DNA of 14,634 bases. Origin: Candidatus Omnitrophota bacterium (lineage in GTDB: Bacteria > Omnitrophota > Gorgyraeia > 2-01-FULL-45-10). A program made the position numbers and the translations under genes. The stretch lies in contig JAPLMG010000240.1 in assembly GCA_026387165.1 (NCBI GenBank), forward strand, positions 1-14,634. Direction: 5' to 3'. Below are positions 1-7,485 of the stretch, one piece after another. The notes beneath the pieces are model-generated. The model ran no database searches. It saw only the letters and a program-made list of their open reading frames with translations, and was not told the DNA's origin. The number at the start of each line of letters is the position of its first letter. Positions within the stretch are counted from its first letter, which is position 1.

Positions 1-2
1 GT

Positions 3-2345
3 GTGGTGAGTTACGCTCTTGGCATTACCGATATTGACCCGTTAAAATACGATCTTCTGTTCGAAAGATTTTTAAATCCCGAAAGAATAAGCCTTCCAGA
101 TATAGATATAGACTTCTGCTACGAGCGCCGTCAGGAGGTCATAGACTATGTGGTCCGTAAGTATTCCAAAGATAATGTCGCGCAGATAGTGACATTCGGC
201 ACCATGCTGGCCAACGCAGTTATCCGGGACGTGGGCAGGGCGCTGGGCATGGCATACAGCGATGTAGATAAGATCGCCAAGCTCGTTCCTACCGAGCTAA
301 ACATAACTTTGCATCAAGCTATAGAACAAGAGCCGGAATTAAAGACTCTATACAGGACGGATCCAAAGATAGCTCAGCTTATAGATACGTCACTTGTCCT
401 CGAAGGCCTAACCCGCCATGCGTCAACTCACGCCGCCGGCGTGGTCATAAGCGAGAAGCCTCTCGTCAATTATTGCCCTCTATATAAGGTCAACGACGGG
501 CAGATATCTACCGGCTATCCTATGACGTCGCTTGAGAAGATAGGCCTTCTTAAGATGGACCTTCTGGGCTTAAGGACGCTTACCGTTATAAACGAAGCGC
601 TGAAGATAATAAAGAGAACAAAAAATATCGATCTGGATCTACCTAATATCTCGCTGGAAGATAAGAAGACATATAAGCTCTTAGCCAATGCGGAATCGGC
701 CGGCGTATTTCAGCTGGAAAGCTCCGGGATGCGCGACCTTCTGAAAAAATTGAAACCCGAAAAGTTCGAGGATATAATAGCTCTTTTGGCGCTCTTCAGG
801 CCCGGCCCGATAGGATCCGGAATGTTGGATGATTTTATGAAGAGAAAGCACGGAAAGGTCGAGCTGAAGTATGACCACCCGTTATTGGAGCCGATACTTA
901 AGGAGACGTACGGCGTCATACTGTATCAGGAGCAGGCCATGAGGATAGCGTCAAGCCTCGCCGGTTTCAGCCTGGCTCAAGCCGATAACCTGCGCCGCGC
1001 CATGGCAAAGAAGACGCCCGAGGTCATGGTCCAGATGCGCCAATTATTCTCTGAAGGGTGTTCAAGAAACAAGATAGACAGGAAGACGGCCGACAAGGTA
1101 TTTATTTTAATAGAACATTTCGCCGGTTACGGATTTAATAAATCTCATTCAGCGGCGTATGCACTGATAAGTTTCAGAACGGCGTATCTGAAGGCGAACT
1201 TTCCGGTTGAGTTCATGACGGCCCTTCTGACCAGTGAAAAAGATAATCTCGACAAGATAGCTGTTTACATAAATGAGTCCGCAAGGATGAGTATAAAGAT
1301 ACTTCCGCCGGACGTTAACGAAAGCTACGCGAACTTCACCGTGGTGGGAGATTCTATAAGATTCGGGCTCGCCGCTATAAAAAATGTCGGCGAAGGCGCC
1401 ATACTCTCAATCATAAAGATGAGGGAGAAAGACGGCAAGTTCAAATCGATATACGATTTTACGGGGAAGGTGGATCCGAGGCTGGTCAACAGGAAAGTGA
1501 TAGAGAGCCTTATAAAATGCGGGGCCATGGACTCGCTCAAATTGTTCAGATCCCAGCTTTCGGCGATGGTCGACAAGGCGCTTGAAGTGGCAGGGGATGT
1601 GCATAAGGACAGGCTCAACGGACAGCTCTCTTTCTTCGAAAGTTTCGAGGACCAGGAAAATTTCAAAAAGACATTTCAGGACATACCGAATATTCCGGAA
1701 TGGCCGGAGAATCAGCTTCTCACTTACGAAAAAGAGATGATAGGTTTTTATGTGACGAAGCACCCTCTCGCCAGATTTGAGAAGATGCTTAAGACGTATT
1801 CCACCTGCAACACGACCCAGCTTGAGAATATGCGCGACGGCGATGAAGTGTTGCTGGGAGGCATAATCTCCAAAGTCAAGTTCACGACCACGAGAAGAAC
1901 TAACGAAAAGATGGCCATAGTGACGCTTGAAGACTTGAGCGGTACCGTAGAGGTGCTTATATTTCCGCAAACATTCTCAAAGTCCGGGGGATTAGTCAAG
2001 CCCGACGCCATCGTCTTCGTTAAGGGCCGTATCAACTTGAGGGAGGAGGCGCCCAAGATAGTGGCGAACGAGATCGTAACCTTAGACTCCGTACGCGCTA
2101 AATATACCAAAGCTATAACGGTGAACGTAGTTACCGCGGGATTAGAGAAGAGCAGCCTTGAAAATCTCAAGAGGATCTTTTCGCGCTATCCCGGCAGGAT
2201 ACCGATCTATCTGAATTTCGTGAAACCTGACGGAAAACGCACCATAGTTGCCGCAGGAAGAGATCTTCTGGTAGATCCCCATGAAGGGCTGATCAGGGAT
2301 ATAGAGAAGATCCTGGGCAGAGACGTAGTGAATTTTAAAGTCTAA
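3..2345 (+). CDS. dnaE: DNA polymerase III alpha subunit (5'-partial)
   Basis: This is the C-terminal 780 residues of the replicative DNA polymerase III alpha subunit; the PHP domain and start of the palm lie upstream of the window. Visible residues 32-37 (PDIDID) carry the first two catalytic aspartates of the C-family palm, and the third is Asp186 in KMDLLGLRT. HASTHAAG (139-146) and KSHSAAY (380-386) are typical DnaE signatures. Residues around 453-463 (RFGLAAIKNVG) form the helix-hairpin-helix region. QLSFF (541-545) fits the internal beta-clamp-binding motif of DnaE1. An OB fold follows at about 614-690. The protein ends in a short tail and not an exonuclease domain, so it is DnaE-type and not PolC. 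The first GTG codons seen here are internal, not the true start. Confidence 0.97.
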   Translation: MVSYALGITDIDPLKYDLLFERFLNPERISLPDIDIDFCYERRQEVIDYVVRKYSKDNVAQIVTFGTMLANAVIRDVGRALGMAYSDVDKIAKLVPTELNITLHQAIEQEPELKTLYRTDPKIAQLIDTSLVLEGLTRHASTHAAGVVISEKPLVNYCPLYKVNDGQISTGYPMTSLEKIGLLKMDLLGLRTLTVINEALKIIKRTKNIDLDLPNISLEDKKTYKLLANAESAGVFQLESSGMRDLLKKLKPEKFEDIIALLALFRPGPIGSGMLDDFMKRKHGKVELKYDHPLLEPILKETYGVILYQEQAMRIASSLAGFSLAQADNLRRAMAKKTPEVMVQMRQLFSEGCSRNKIDRKTADKVFILIEHFAGYGFNKSHSAAYALISFRTAYLKANFPVEFMTALLTSEKDNLDKIAVYINESARMSIKILPPDVNESYANFTVVGDSIRFGLAAIKNVGEGAILSIIKMREKDGKFKSIYDFTGKVDPRLVNRKVIESLIKCGAMDSLKLFRSQLSAMVDKALEVAGDVHKDRLNGQLSFFESFEDQENFKKTFQDIPNIPEWPENQLLTYEKEMIGFYVTKHPLARFEKMLKTYSTCNTTQLENMRDGDEVLLGGIISKVKFTTTRRTNEKMAIVTLEDLSGTVEVLIFPQTFSKSGGLVKPDAIVFVKGRINLREEAPKIVANEIVTLDSVRAKYTKAITVNVVTAGLEKSSLENLKRIFSRYPGRIPIYLNFVKPDGKRTIVAAGRDLLVDPHEGLIRDIEKILGRDVVNFKV

Positions 2346-2410
2346 CGTTATATTGACTTTCTTTCTAACTCCTTGTAGAATAAAGCGTTATGTAGATTGT
2401 TTGAATGTGT

Positions 2411-2493
2411 GTCATGCCCGCGAAACTTGTCCCCGTGAAAACGGGGAGCGGGCATCCATGGACCTCGTAGATTCCCGCTTGCGCGGGAATGAC
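2411..2493. repeat. REP-like palindromic element with two hairpins
   Basis: The 83-bp element has near-complementary ends: GTCATGCCCGC at the left and GCGGGAATGAC at the right, with one mismatch. Hairpin 1 pairs ATGCCCGC (2414-2421) with GCGGGCAT (2448-2455) and encloses CCCCGT-GAAA-ACGGGG (2431-2446). Hairpin 2 pairs ATTCCCGC (2471-2478) with GCGGGAAT (2483-2490) across a TTGC loop. GTCATTCCCGC-type palindromes are widespread intergenic REP/BIME repeats in many bacteria. There is no T-run, so I do not call it a terminator. It fills most of the gap between dnaE and the next gene. Confidence 0.8.
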
Positions 2494-2515
2494 AAAGTTG
2501 ACTTGGACAGCGGTG

Positions 2516-2962
2516 ATGGTAGATAAAAAAACGGAATCGGATATAAAGACGGTAAGAAGTTTTCTCGAATTCTGGGTTAAGTTTCATTCCATATATTCGG
2601 GCGTCATTTCCAGGGAGAGTATCAGTAAAGAAGATGAGCAGAAGTTCCTGGAGACAAAAGAGATCATAAAGAGCAAGTACGAAGGATTGAAGGGCGGTCT
2701 CGAGTTTAAGTATATGCCGCACGGGAGATTGACCGACCCGGTAAGCGACATTTTAGTAATAGACAATGTAAGGTTTATGGCGGAGAAGAACTTAAGGAAG
2801 CTTCAGGGTGATTGGAAGGATTCCTACGTCTTCCTGAATAACATACTTGAAAGGCTGGAGAATAAGAAGAGGCGGCTCGATCAATTTAATCCTATGGCCG
2901 TATTTATTAAAAAATTTTTTGAAGAGGGCATAACAAAAAAATTATGGGAGGTGCTAAAATGA
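2516..2962 (+). CDS. Hypothetical protein between dnaE and the HU gene
   Basis: I do not recognise this 148-residue protein. It is charged, appears mostly helical, and has no signal peptide, no membrane segment and no cysteine cluster. A short segment near residues 57-68, around YMPHGRLTDP, is the only loop-like stretch rich in Pro/Gly. I chose ATG 2516 (MVDKKTESD). The frame is also open to an ATG at 2489, but that codon belongs to the right end of the palindromic repeat, so it is probably accidental; GTG 2513 is another option. No strong Shine-Dalgarno precedes any of the three. The stop overlaps the HU start codon as ATGA, which implies translational coupling and supports the frame being real. 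The function is unknown. Confidence 0.7.
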   Translation: MVDKKTESDIKTVRSFLEFWVKFHSIYSGVISRESISKEDEQKFLETKEIIKSKYEGLKGGLEFKYMPHGRLTDPVSDILVIDNVRFMAEKNLRKLQGDWKDSYVFLNNILERLENKKRRLDQFNPMAVFIKKFFEEGITKKLWEVLK

Positions 2963-3234
2963 CAAAGAAGGATATAGTTATCAAGATAGCTGAAGATACT
3001 GAATTGAAGCAGATAGATGTGAAGAGAGTAGTCCAAAGGACTCTCGATCATATTGTAGGGGCGCTCTCGAGGCTTGAGACCGTGGAGCTGAGGAACTTCG
3101 GCATATTCAAGGTTAAATCGAGAAAGTCGAGGGTTGGCAGGAACCCTAAGACCGGCGTGACAGTCCCGATACCGGAGAAGAGGATAGTATCGTTTAAGCC
3201 CGGCATGGTAATGAAGAAGAGGGTTATGAAATAG
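2959..3234 (+). CDS. HU/IHF-family DNA-binding protein
   Basis: This 91-residue histone-like protein should bind and bend DNA as a dimer in the nucleoid. The sequence shows the family layout: an N-terminal helix pair (MTKKDIVIKIAEDTELKQ), the RNFGIFKVK strand, and the DNA-intercalating arm with RVGRNPKTG around residues 56-64, followed by a basic C-terminal tail. Length and motifs match HU/IHF closely, but I cannot decide between HU, IHF-alpha and IHF-beta. I chose ATG 2959 over the in-frame ATG 2944 because a strong Shine-Dalgarno (GGGAGGTG, 2946-2953) sits just upstream and the family normally begins at the M-T-K-x-D/E position. Its start overlaps the stop of the preceding gene (ATGA, 2959-2962). 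Confidence 0.95.
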   Translation: MTKKDIVIKIAEDTELKQIDVKRVVQRTLDHIVGALSRLETVELRNFGIFKVKSRKSRVGRNPKTGVTVPIPEKRIVSFKPGMVMKKRVMK

Positions 3235-3237
3235 CTA

Positions 3238-3261
3238 TAAGCTGTAAGCTTTAAGCTGTAA
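3238..3261. repeat. Short heptamer tandem repeat (TAAGCTN)
   Basis: Three consecutive 7-bp units read TAAGCTG, TAAGCTT and TAAGCTG, followed by a partial TAA. They start 4 bp after the HU stop codon and end just before the hisS Shine-Dalgarno. The role is unknown. AGCTT-rich spacers of this type are common as simple intergenic repeats. Confidence 0.6.
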
Positions 3262-3274
3262 TAGAAGGAAAGAT

Positions 3275-4534
3275 ATGATAAAAGCGGTACGGGGAACGAA
3301 AGATATATTACCGGGCGAATCCGGTATCTGGCAGGAGATAGAGAAAATTTCCCGCGACAATTTAAAATTATTCGGATATCGGGAGATACGCACGCCTGTG
3401 ATAGAGGAGACCGCTCTATTTGTGAAGAATATCGGCGGGGAGACCGATATAGTAAGCAAGGAGATGTTCTCTTTTGTGGACAGAGGTGAAAGAAATATAA
3501 GCTTGAGGCCCGAGGGGACAGCTTCTGTCATCCGCTCTTACATTGAAAATAATCTCGATAAGATCTCGCAATTTCAGAAATTATATTATATCGGACCTTT
3601 TTTTCGAGCCGAGAGGCCGCAGGCGGGGCGCTTAAGACAGTTCCATCAAATAGGAGTTGAGGCCATAGGGTCGCTTCATCCCGCTCTCGACGCCGAGGTG
3701 ATCGCGTTGTCGGCTAAACTATTGGATGCCGCCGGCGTTAAAGGGTACCGGATAAAGCTGAATAATTTGGGGTGTAGAGAAGATAAGAAGAGGTTGTCAA
3801 AGATGTTGAAGGAGATCTTCTCGGACAAAAAGGGCGAGCATCTTTGCGAAGATTGCAAGAGAAGGATAAAGATGAATCCTTTGAGGGTGCTCGACTGTAA
3901 AAATGACGGCTGCAGGGAAATAGTAAGAAAGACATTTAAAGAGGCCGTATTCATATGCGGCGAATGCAAAGCTCACTTCGAAGAGGTTTTAAAGTTCGTT
4001 GATATGCTCAATATAAAGTACGAGATAGACCCCTATATCGTCCGCGGGCTCGATTATTATACGAGAACCGTGTTCGAGATCACGCATGAGGGGCTGGGCT
4101 CTAAAGACGCTATAGGCGCCGGCGGCAGGTACGACAACCTTTCTCTGGATATGGAAGGGCCGGATGTCGGCGCGTGCGGCTTTGCCCTCGGAATGGACAG
4201 GATAATGATGGCCCTGGGCAAGAGCAAGGAATTGAAGGGGGTGGATATCTTTATCGCCACCATAGGCGGCGCGGCCTATGCAAAAGCATTCGGCATATTG
4301 AACGATCTAAGAAATAACGGAATATCGTGCGAAATAGATTATGAGAAGAAGTCTCTGAAGGCTCAGATGAGAGGGGCGGATTCGATGGGCTCGAAGTTCG
4401 TTCTGATAGTGGGCGAGGACGAGATCATCAAGGGTGAAGCGGCTCTGCGCGATATGAAGACAAAAGAGCAGATCAGCGTTAAGATGGATTCTGTAACGCA
4501 GAAATTATTAGAAATTTGTAGCCCGCGAGGCTAA
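3275..4534 (+). CDS. hisS: Histidyl-tRNA synthetase
   Basis: This class II synthetase charges tRNA-His. At 419 residues it has the usual bacterial length. The N-terminus MIKAVRGTKDILP is the standard HisRS opening. LRPEGTA (78-84), motif 2 FRAERPQAGRLRQFHQ (110-125), the histidine-binding RGLDYYTRTVFE (257-268), GGRYDNL (283-289) and motif 3 ACGFALGMDRI (300-310) are all present. The insertion domain has the family's cysteines (C191, C194, C208, C213, C228, C231). Residues from about 325 form the anticodon-binding domain. The Shine-Dalgarno is GAAGGA at 3265-3270. It lies 40 bp after the HU gene and 77 bp before aspS, in the common hisS-aspS order. Confidence 0.98.
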   Translation: MIKAVRGTKDILPGESGIWQEIEKISRDNLKLFGYREIRTPVIEETALFVKNIGGETDIVSKEMFSFVDRGERNISLRPEGTASVIRSYIENNLDKISQFQKLYYIGPFFRAERPQAGRLRQFHQIGVEAIGSLHPALDAEVIALSAKLLDAAGVKGYRIKLNNLGCREDKKRLSKMLKEIFSDKKGEHLCEDCKRRIKMNPLRVLDCKNDGCREIVRKTFKEAVFICGECKAHFEEVLKFVDMLNIKYEIDPYIVRGLDYYTRTVFEITHEGLGSKDAIGAGGRYDNLSLDMEGPDVGACGFALGMDRIMMALGKSKELKGVDIFIATIGGAAYAKAFGILNDLRNNGISCEIDYEKKSLKAQMRGADSMGSKFVLIVGEDEIIKGEAALRDMKTKEQISVKMDSVTQKLLEICSPRG

Positions 4535-4549
4535 CGACAAGCAGTAGGC

Positions 4550-4574
4550 ACTAATTTTGCATGGCAAAATTAGT
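4550..4574. repeat. Perfect 11-bp AT-rich hairpin between hisS and aspS
   Basis: ACTAATTTTGC (4550-4560) and GCAAAATTAGT (4564-4574) are perfect reverse complements around a 3-nt ATG loop. It sits between the hisS stop and the aspS Shine-Dalgarno (AAGGA, 4601-4605). There is no T-run after it, so it is a poor terminator candidate. It could be an mRNA-stabilising or processing structure, or a copy of a small palindromic repeat: a related TTTTGC-NNN-GCAAAA core occurs inside the riboswitch at 9555-9573. Confidence 0.6.
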
Positions 4575-4611
4575 AGAAATTCATAGAAATTAATTGTGAA
4601 AAGGAAATTTT

Positions 4612-6375
4612 ATGCTACGGACACATACTTGCGGCGAACTGCAAGAAAAAGATATAAGTAAGACTGTAAAACTTTGCGGCTGGGTAGGAAGCCGTAGAGA
4701 TCACGGCAGCCTCATATTCATAGATCTGAGGGACGGATACGGGCTGACACAGATAGTATTCGATCCAAAGACAGATCCCGCGGTACATAAAGAGGCCGAA
4801 GGATTGCGCGGGGAGTTCGTTATAAGTGTGGAGGGAAACGTTGAATCAAGGCCTGAAGGCACGAACAACGATAAGCTCCCTACCGGTAAGGTCGAGGTAA
4901 GAGCCCGGAAACTCGAGATATTAAACAGATCCTTGACTCCGCCGTTTGAGATAACGGATGCGATCAATGTTTCGGAAGAGGCAAGGCTTAAATACAGATA
5001 CCTCGATATAAGACGGCCGTCAATGCAGAAGGCACTGAGGCTCCGCCATAAAGTATGTAAGCTAGCCCGCGACTACTTTGATGAGAGAAATTTCGTCGAG
5101 ATGGAGACCCCAATACTCACAAAATCCACTCCTGAAGGCGCTCGTGATTATCTCGTACCGTCGAGAGTGAACCCGGGCATGTTCTACGCGCTGCCTCAGT
5201 CACCGCAGCTCTTCAAGCAGATATTGATGGTTTCGTCACTTGACAGGTATTTTCAGATAGCAAAATGTTTCCGCGACGAAGATCTGAGGGCCGACAGGCA
5301 GCCTGAGTTCACTCAATTCGATATCGAGATGTCGTTCATAACCGAAGAAGATATATACGAGCTCTCCGAGGGCCTGATGAAGAAGATATTCAAAGGGGCT
5401 ATAGGGGCGGACCTAAAGACACCTTTTCCGAGACTGAAGTATTCCGAGGCTATCGCGAGATTCGGCTGCGATAAGCCGGATACGAGATTCGGCCTTGAGC
5501 TCGTGGAGATAACGAACCTTGTGAAGGACTGCCAGTTCAAAATATTCCATGAAGTTATAAAAAAGGGCGGCTTGTGTGTGGCGATAAACGCCAAAGGCTG
5601 CGGTACTTACTCGAGAGGCCAGATGGATGAGCTTATAGAATTTGTTAAAGGCTATGGGGCGAAGGGGCTGGCAAATTTTAAAGTAGAGAAGGGCTCTTTA
5701 GTTTCCCAGATAGATAAATTCTTCACAAAAGACGAATTGTCGGCCATAAATGAAGCCGTGTCAGGCAAAGACAGCGATATGATATTCATCGTCGCGGATA
5801 GCCTTAGAATAGCCTACGATTCCATGTCTAATTTAAGGAAATTATTAGGTAAAAGGCTGAATCTTATTGATGAGAAGAGGTTCGAATTCCTATGGATAAC
5901 GGACTTCCCCCTATTTCAGTATAATAACGAAGAGAAGAGGTGGGAATCGGAGCACCATCCTTTCACTTCCTGCCATCCGGACGATGTCGGGCTATTGGAA
6001 GAAGGCGCTTCCTTAGGCTCTGTCCGCTCGAGGTCTTACGATCTCGTTATAAACGGAACGGAGATAGGTTCCGGAAGCATAAGGATACATGACCGCAAGA
6101 CGCAGGAGCTGATATTTAAGACGATCGGAATAAGTGCTGAAGACGCGTTAACAAGGTTCGGATTCCTTCTAGACGCTTTCAAATACGGAGCCCCGCCGCA
6201 TGGAGGCGTAGCGTTCGGGCTCGACAGGCTCATGACGTTCTTCACCGGAAGCGAATCGATAAGGGATGTCATAGCGTTCCCAAAGACACAGAAAGCCTTC
6301 TGTCCCATGACGAACGCCCCTTCAGCCATCGATGAAAAGCAGCTGAATGAGCTGAATATAAAGATAAAGAAGTGA
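4612..6375 (+). CDS. aspS: Aspartyl-tRNA synthetase, bacterial type, probably non-discriminating
   Basis: This 587-residue class IIb synthetase charges tRNA-Asp. Residues 1-110 form the OB-fold anticodon domain. The catalytic core begins near 140 and includes TPILTKSTPEGARDYLVPSR (166-185), motif 2 FRDEDLRADRQPEFTQ (220-235) and motif 3 GVAFGLDRL (532-540). The bacterial GAD insertion spans about 295-415. In the anticodon domain, SRRDHGSLIF has His31 and the PEGTNN loop has Gly83. These match the His and Gly described for AspRSs that also aspartylate tRNA-Asn, whereas E. coli has Leu and Lys there. I therefore infer a non-discriminating enzyme working with the GatCAB amidotransferase, which is not in the window. 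The Shine-Dalgarno AAGGA is at 4601-4605. The stop lies 1 bp before the ybeY start. Confidence 0.98.
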   Translation: MLRTHTCGELQEKDISKTVKLCGWVGSRRDHGSLIFIDLRDGYGLTQIVFDPKTDPAVHKEAEGLRGEFVISVEGNVESRPEGTNNDKLPTGKVEVRARKLEILNRSLTPPFEITDAINVSEEARLKYRYLDIRRPSMQKALRLRHKVCKLARDYFDERNFVEMETPILTKSTPEGARDYLVPSRVNPGMFYALPQSPQLFKQILMVSSLDRYFQIAKCFRDEDLRADRQPEFTQFDIEMSFITEEDIYELSEGLMKKIFKGAIGADLKTPFPRLKYSEAIARFGCDKPDTRFGLELVEITNLVKDCQFKIFHEVIKKGGLCVAINAKGCGTYSRGQMDELIEFVKGYGAKGLANFKVEKGSLVSQIDKFFTKDELSAINEAVSGKDSDMIFIVADSLRIAYDSMSNLRKLLGKRLNLIDEKRFEFLWITDFPLFQYNNEEKRWESEHHPFTSCHPDDVGLLEEGASLGSVRSRSYDLVINGTEIGSGSIRIHDRKTQELIFKTIGISAEDALTRFGFLLDAFKYGAPPHGGVAFGLDRLMTFFTGSESIRDVIAFPKTQKAFCPMTNAPSAIDEKQLNELNIKIKK

Positions 6376-6376
6376 G

Positions 6377-6823
6377 ATGAATGCGAGCATAGCGGTCTCC
6401 AACCTCAATAAGAAACATAGAATTGACGAAAAACTCATAAAAATAATAGTTGTCAATATCCTTAAGATCCTGAAAAAATCTTCGAATGCGAAATTGGAGA
6501 TCGTTTTTCTAAGCGACAGGGCTATCAAGCCTCTTAATAAACGCTATAAAGGCACGGATAGGGCAACGGATGTTCTAAGTTTTGACCTGGGTTCCTGCGG
6601 CCAGATACTGATATCATCGGATATGGCGTTGAGAAACTCCCGCGTTTTTAATACATTAATTGAAAAAGAATTAGTTCTATACGTGATACACGGCATACTG
6701 CACCTTTACGGCTATGATGACCGAAAGCCGTCGGACAAATTGAGAATGTTCAGGAAACAGGATTCCGTGCTGGAGAAGTTATGCGCGAAAGTAAAATTGT
6801 CGAAAGTTTTAACGCGGCGATAG
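6377..6823 (+). CDS. ybeY: Endoribonuclease YbeY (rRNA maturation factor) with variant metal motif
   Basis: YbeY proteins are small metal-dependent proteins needed for 16S rRNA 3'-end maturation and ribosome quality control. This one has 148 residues, a normal length. Family signatures are the strand with VFLSDRAIKPLN, the TDVLSFD segment (64-70) and the metal motif HGILHLYGYDD (105-115). The usual motif is H-x3-H-x5-H; here the ligands read His105, His109 and Asp115. The conserved Arg of the preceding YRG-type segment is Lys58 (RYKGTD). It starts 1 bp after the aspS stop with only a weak purine-rich ribosome site, and its last 43 bp overlap the next gene, so the three are likely co-translated. 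Confidence 0.93.
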   Translation: MNASIAVSNLNKKHRIDEKLIKIIVVNILKILKKSSNAKLEIVFLSDRAIKPLNKRYKGTDRATDVLSFDLGSCGQILISSDMALRNSRVFNTLIEKELVLYVIHGILHLYGYDDRKPSDKLRMFRKQDSVLEKLCAKVKLSKVLTRR

Positions 6824-7485
6824 AGGGCTTCCTTTACGTAGTGAAGACCGAGCGCAACATGCGCATCCATTTTCTATCCGCGATATTTATACTGCTTTTA
6901 GGTATATATCTGAACTTCATGCCGCAGGAATTGATGATTCTCGCGATCGCCATAACGCTGGTTCTTGTCGCGGAGATGATAAATACGGCGGTCGAACTGA
7001 TTGTGGATATCGTAGTAGAGACGGAGTTCCATCCTATAGCTAGGGTAGTAAAGGATGCGTCGGCCGGGGCGGTATTGCTTACGGTTGTTAACGCTATCAT
7101 AGTGGGTTATATGCTCTTTGCCGGCAAGGTACCTTTTACCCTGGAGGAAGGGATAGCCAGGCTGGGTAGATCGCCATGGCACCTGACATTCATATCTATC
7201 ATAGTCGTCCTGGCGCTTACTATACTGGGAAAAGTAACTTTACGCAGCGGGACGCCTCTGCGCGGCGGAATGCCGTCAGGACATGCGGCGATCGCTTTCG
7301 CGATGTGGACGGTGATAGCCTTTCTCACGCGTAATGCCATAGTGATGCTATTGGCTTTCGTAATGGCTTTCCTGATAGCGCGGCACAGAATAAAAGATTC
7401 CGTACATACGGTATGGGAGGTCGTGGCCGGCGCTATACTCGGTATTCTTTCTACGGGCCTCGTCTTTCAGCTACTGCGTCGATAA
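6781..7485 (+). CDS. dgkA: Fused diacylglycerol/undecaprenol kinase-PAP2 phosphatase membrane protein
   Basis: The first ~115 of 234 residues match the DgkA-type integral-membrane lipid kinases: FNAAIEG (10-16), NMRIH (26-30), EMINTAVE (65-72; Glu72 aligns with the metal-binding Glu) and KDASAGAVL (91-99). The rest is a PAP2-type phosphatase: PSGH (165-168) and R203-x5-H209-x3-E213, each in or beside a hydrophobic helix. The upstream K-x6-RP motif is degenerate (GTPLRGG before PSGH), as I recall for other DgkA-PAP2 fusions. The likely role is lipid-carrier recycling in the inner membrane: phosphorylating undecaprenol or diacylglycerol and dephosphorylating a lipid phosphate or pyrophosphate. 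GGAG at 6772-6775 precedes ATG 6781. The gene overlaps ybeY by 43 bp and recO by 1 bp. Confidence 0.9.
   Translation: MRESKIVESFNAAIEGFLYVVKTERNMRIHFLSAIFILLLGIYLNFMPQELMILAIAITLVLVAEMINTAVELIVDIVVETEFHPIARVVKDASAGAVLLTVVNAIIVGYMLFAGKVPFTLEEGIARLGRSPWHLTFISIIVVLALTILGKVTLRSGTPLRGGMPSGHAAIAFAMWTVIAFLTRNAIVMLLAFVMAFLIARHRIKDSVHTVWEVVAGAILGILSTGLVFQLLRR

Noticed and set aside
1407..1970. Long minus-strand open frame (187 codons) inside dnaE
   Set aside because: It lies wholly opposite a strongly conserved dnaE region, has no recognisable domain and no ribosome site; it is a shadow of codon bias.
2411..2493. CRISPR-like or attachment-site interpretation of the palindromic repeat
   Set aside because: There is a single copy with internal palindromes, no spacer-repeat periodicity, and no integrase or tRNA nearby; it fits a REP-type element better.
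7413..7484. Upstream extension of recO into the kinase-phosphatase gene
   Set aside because: It adds 24 non-family residues and overlaps conserved PAP2 coding sequence; ATG 7485 at TAATG starts exactly at the RecO family N-terminus.
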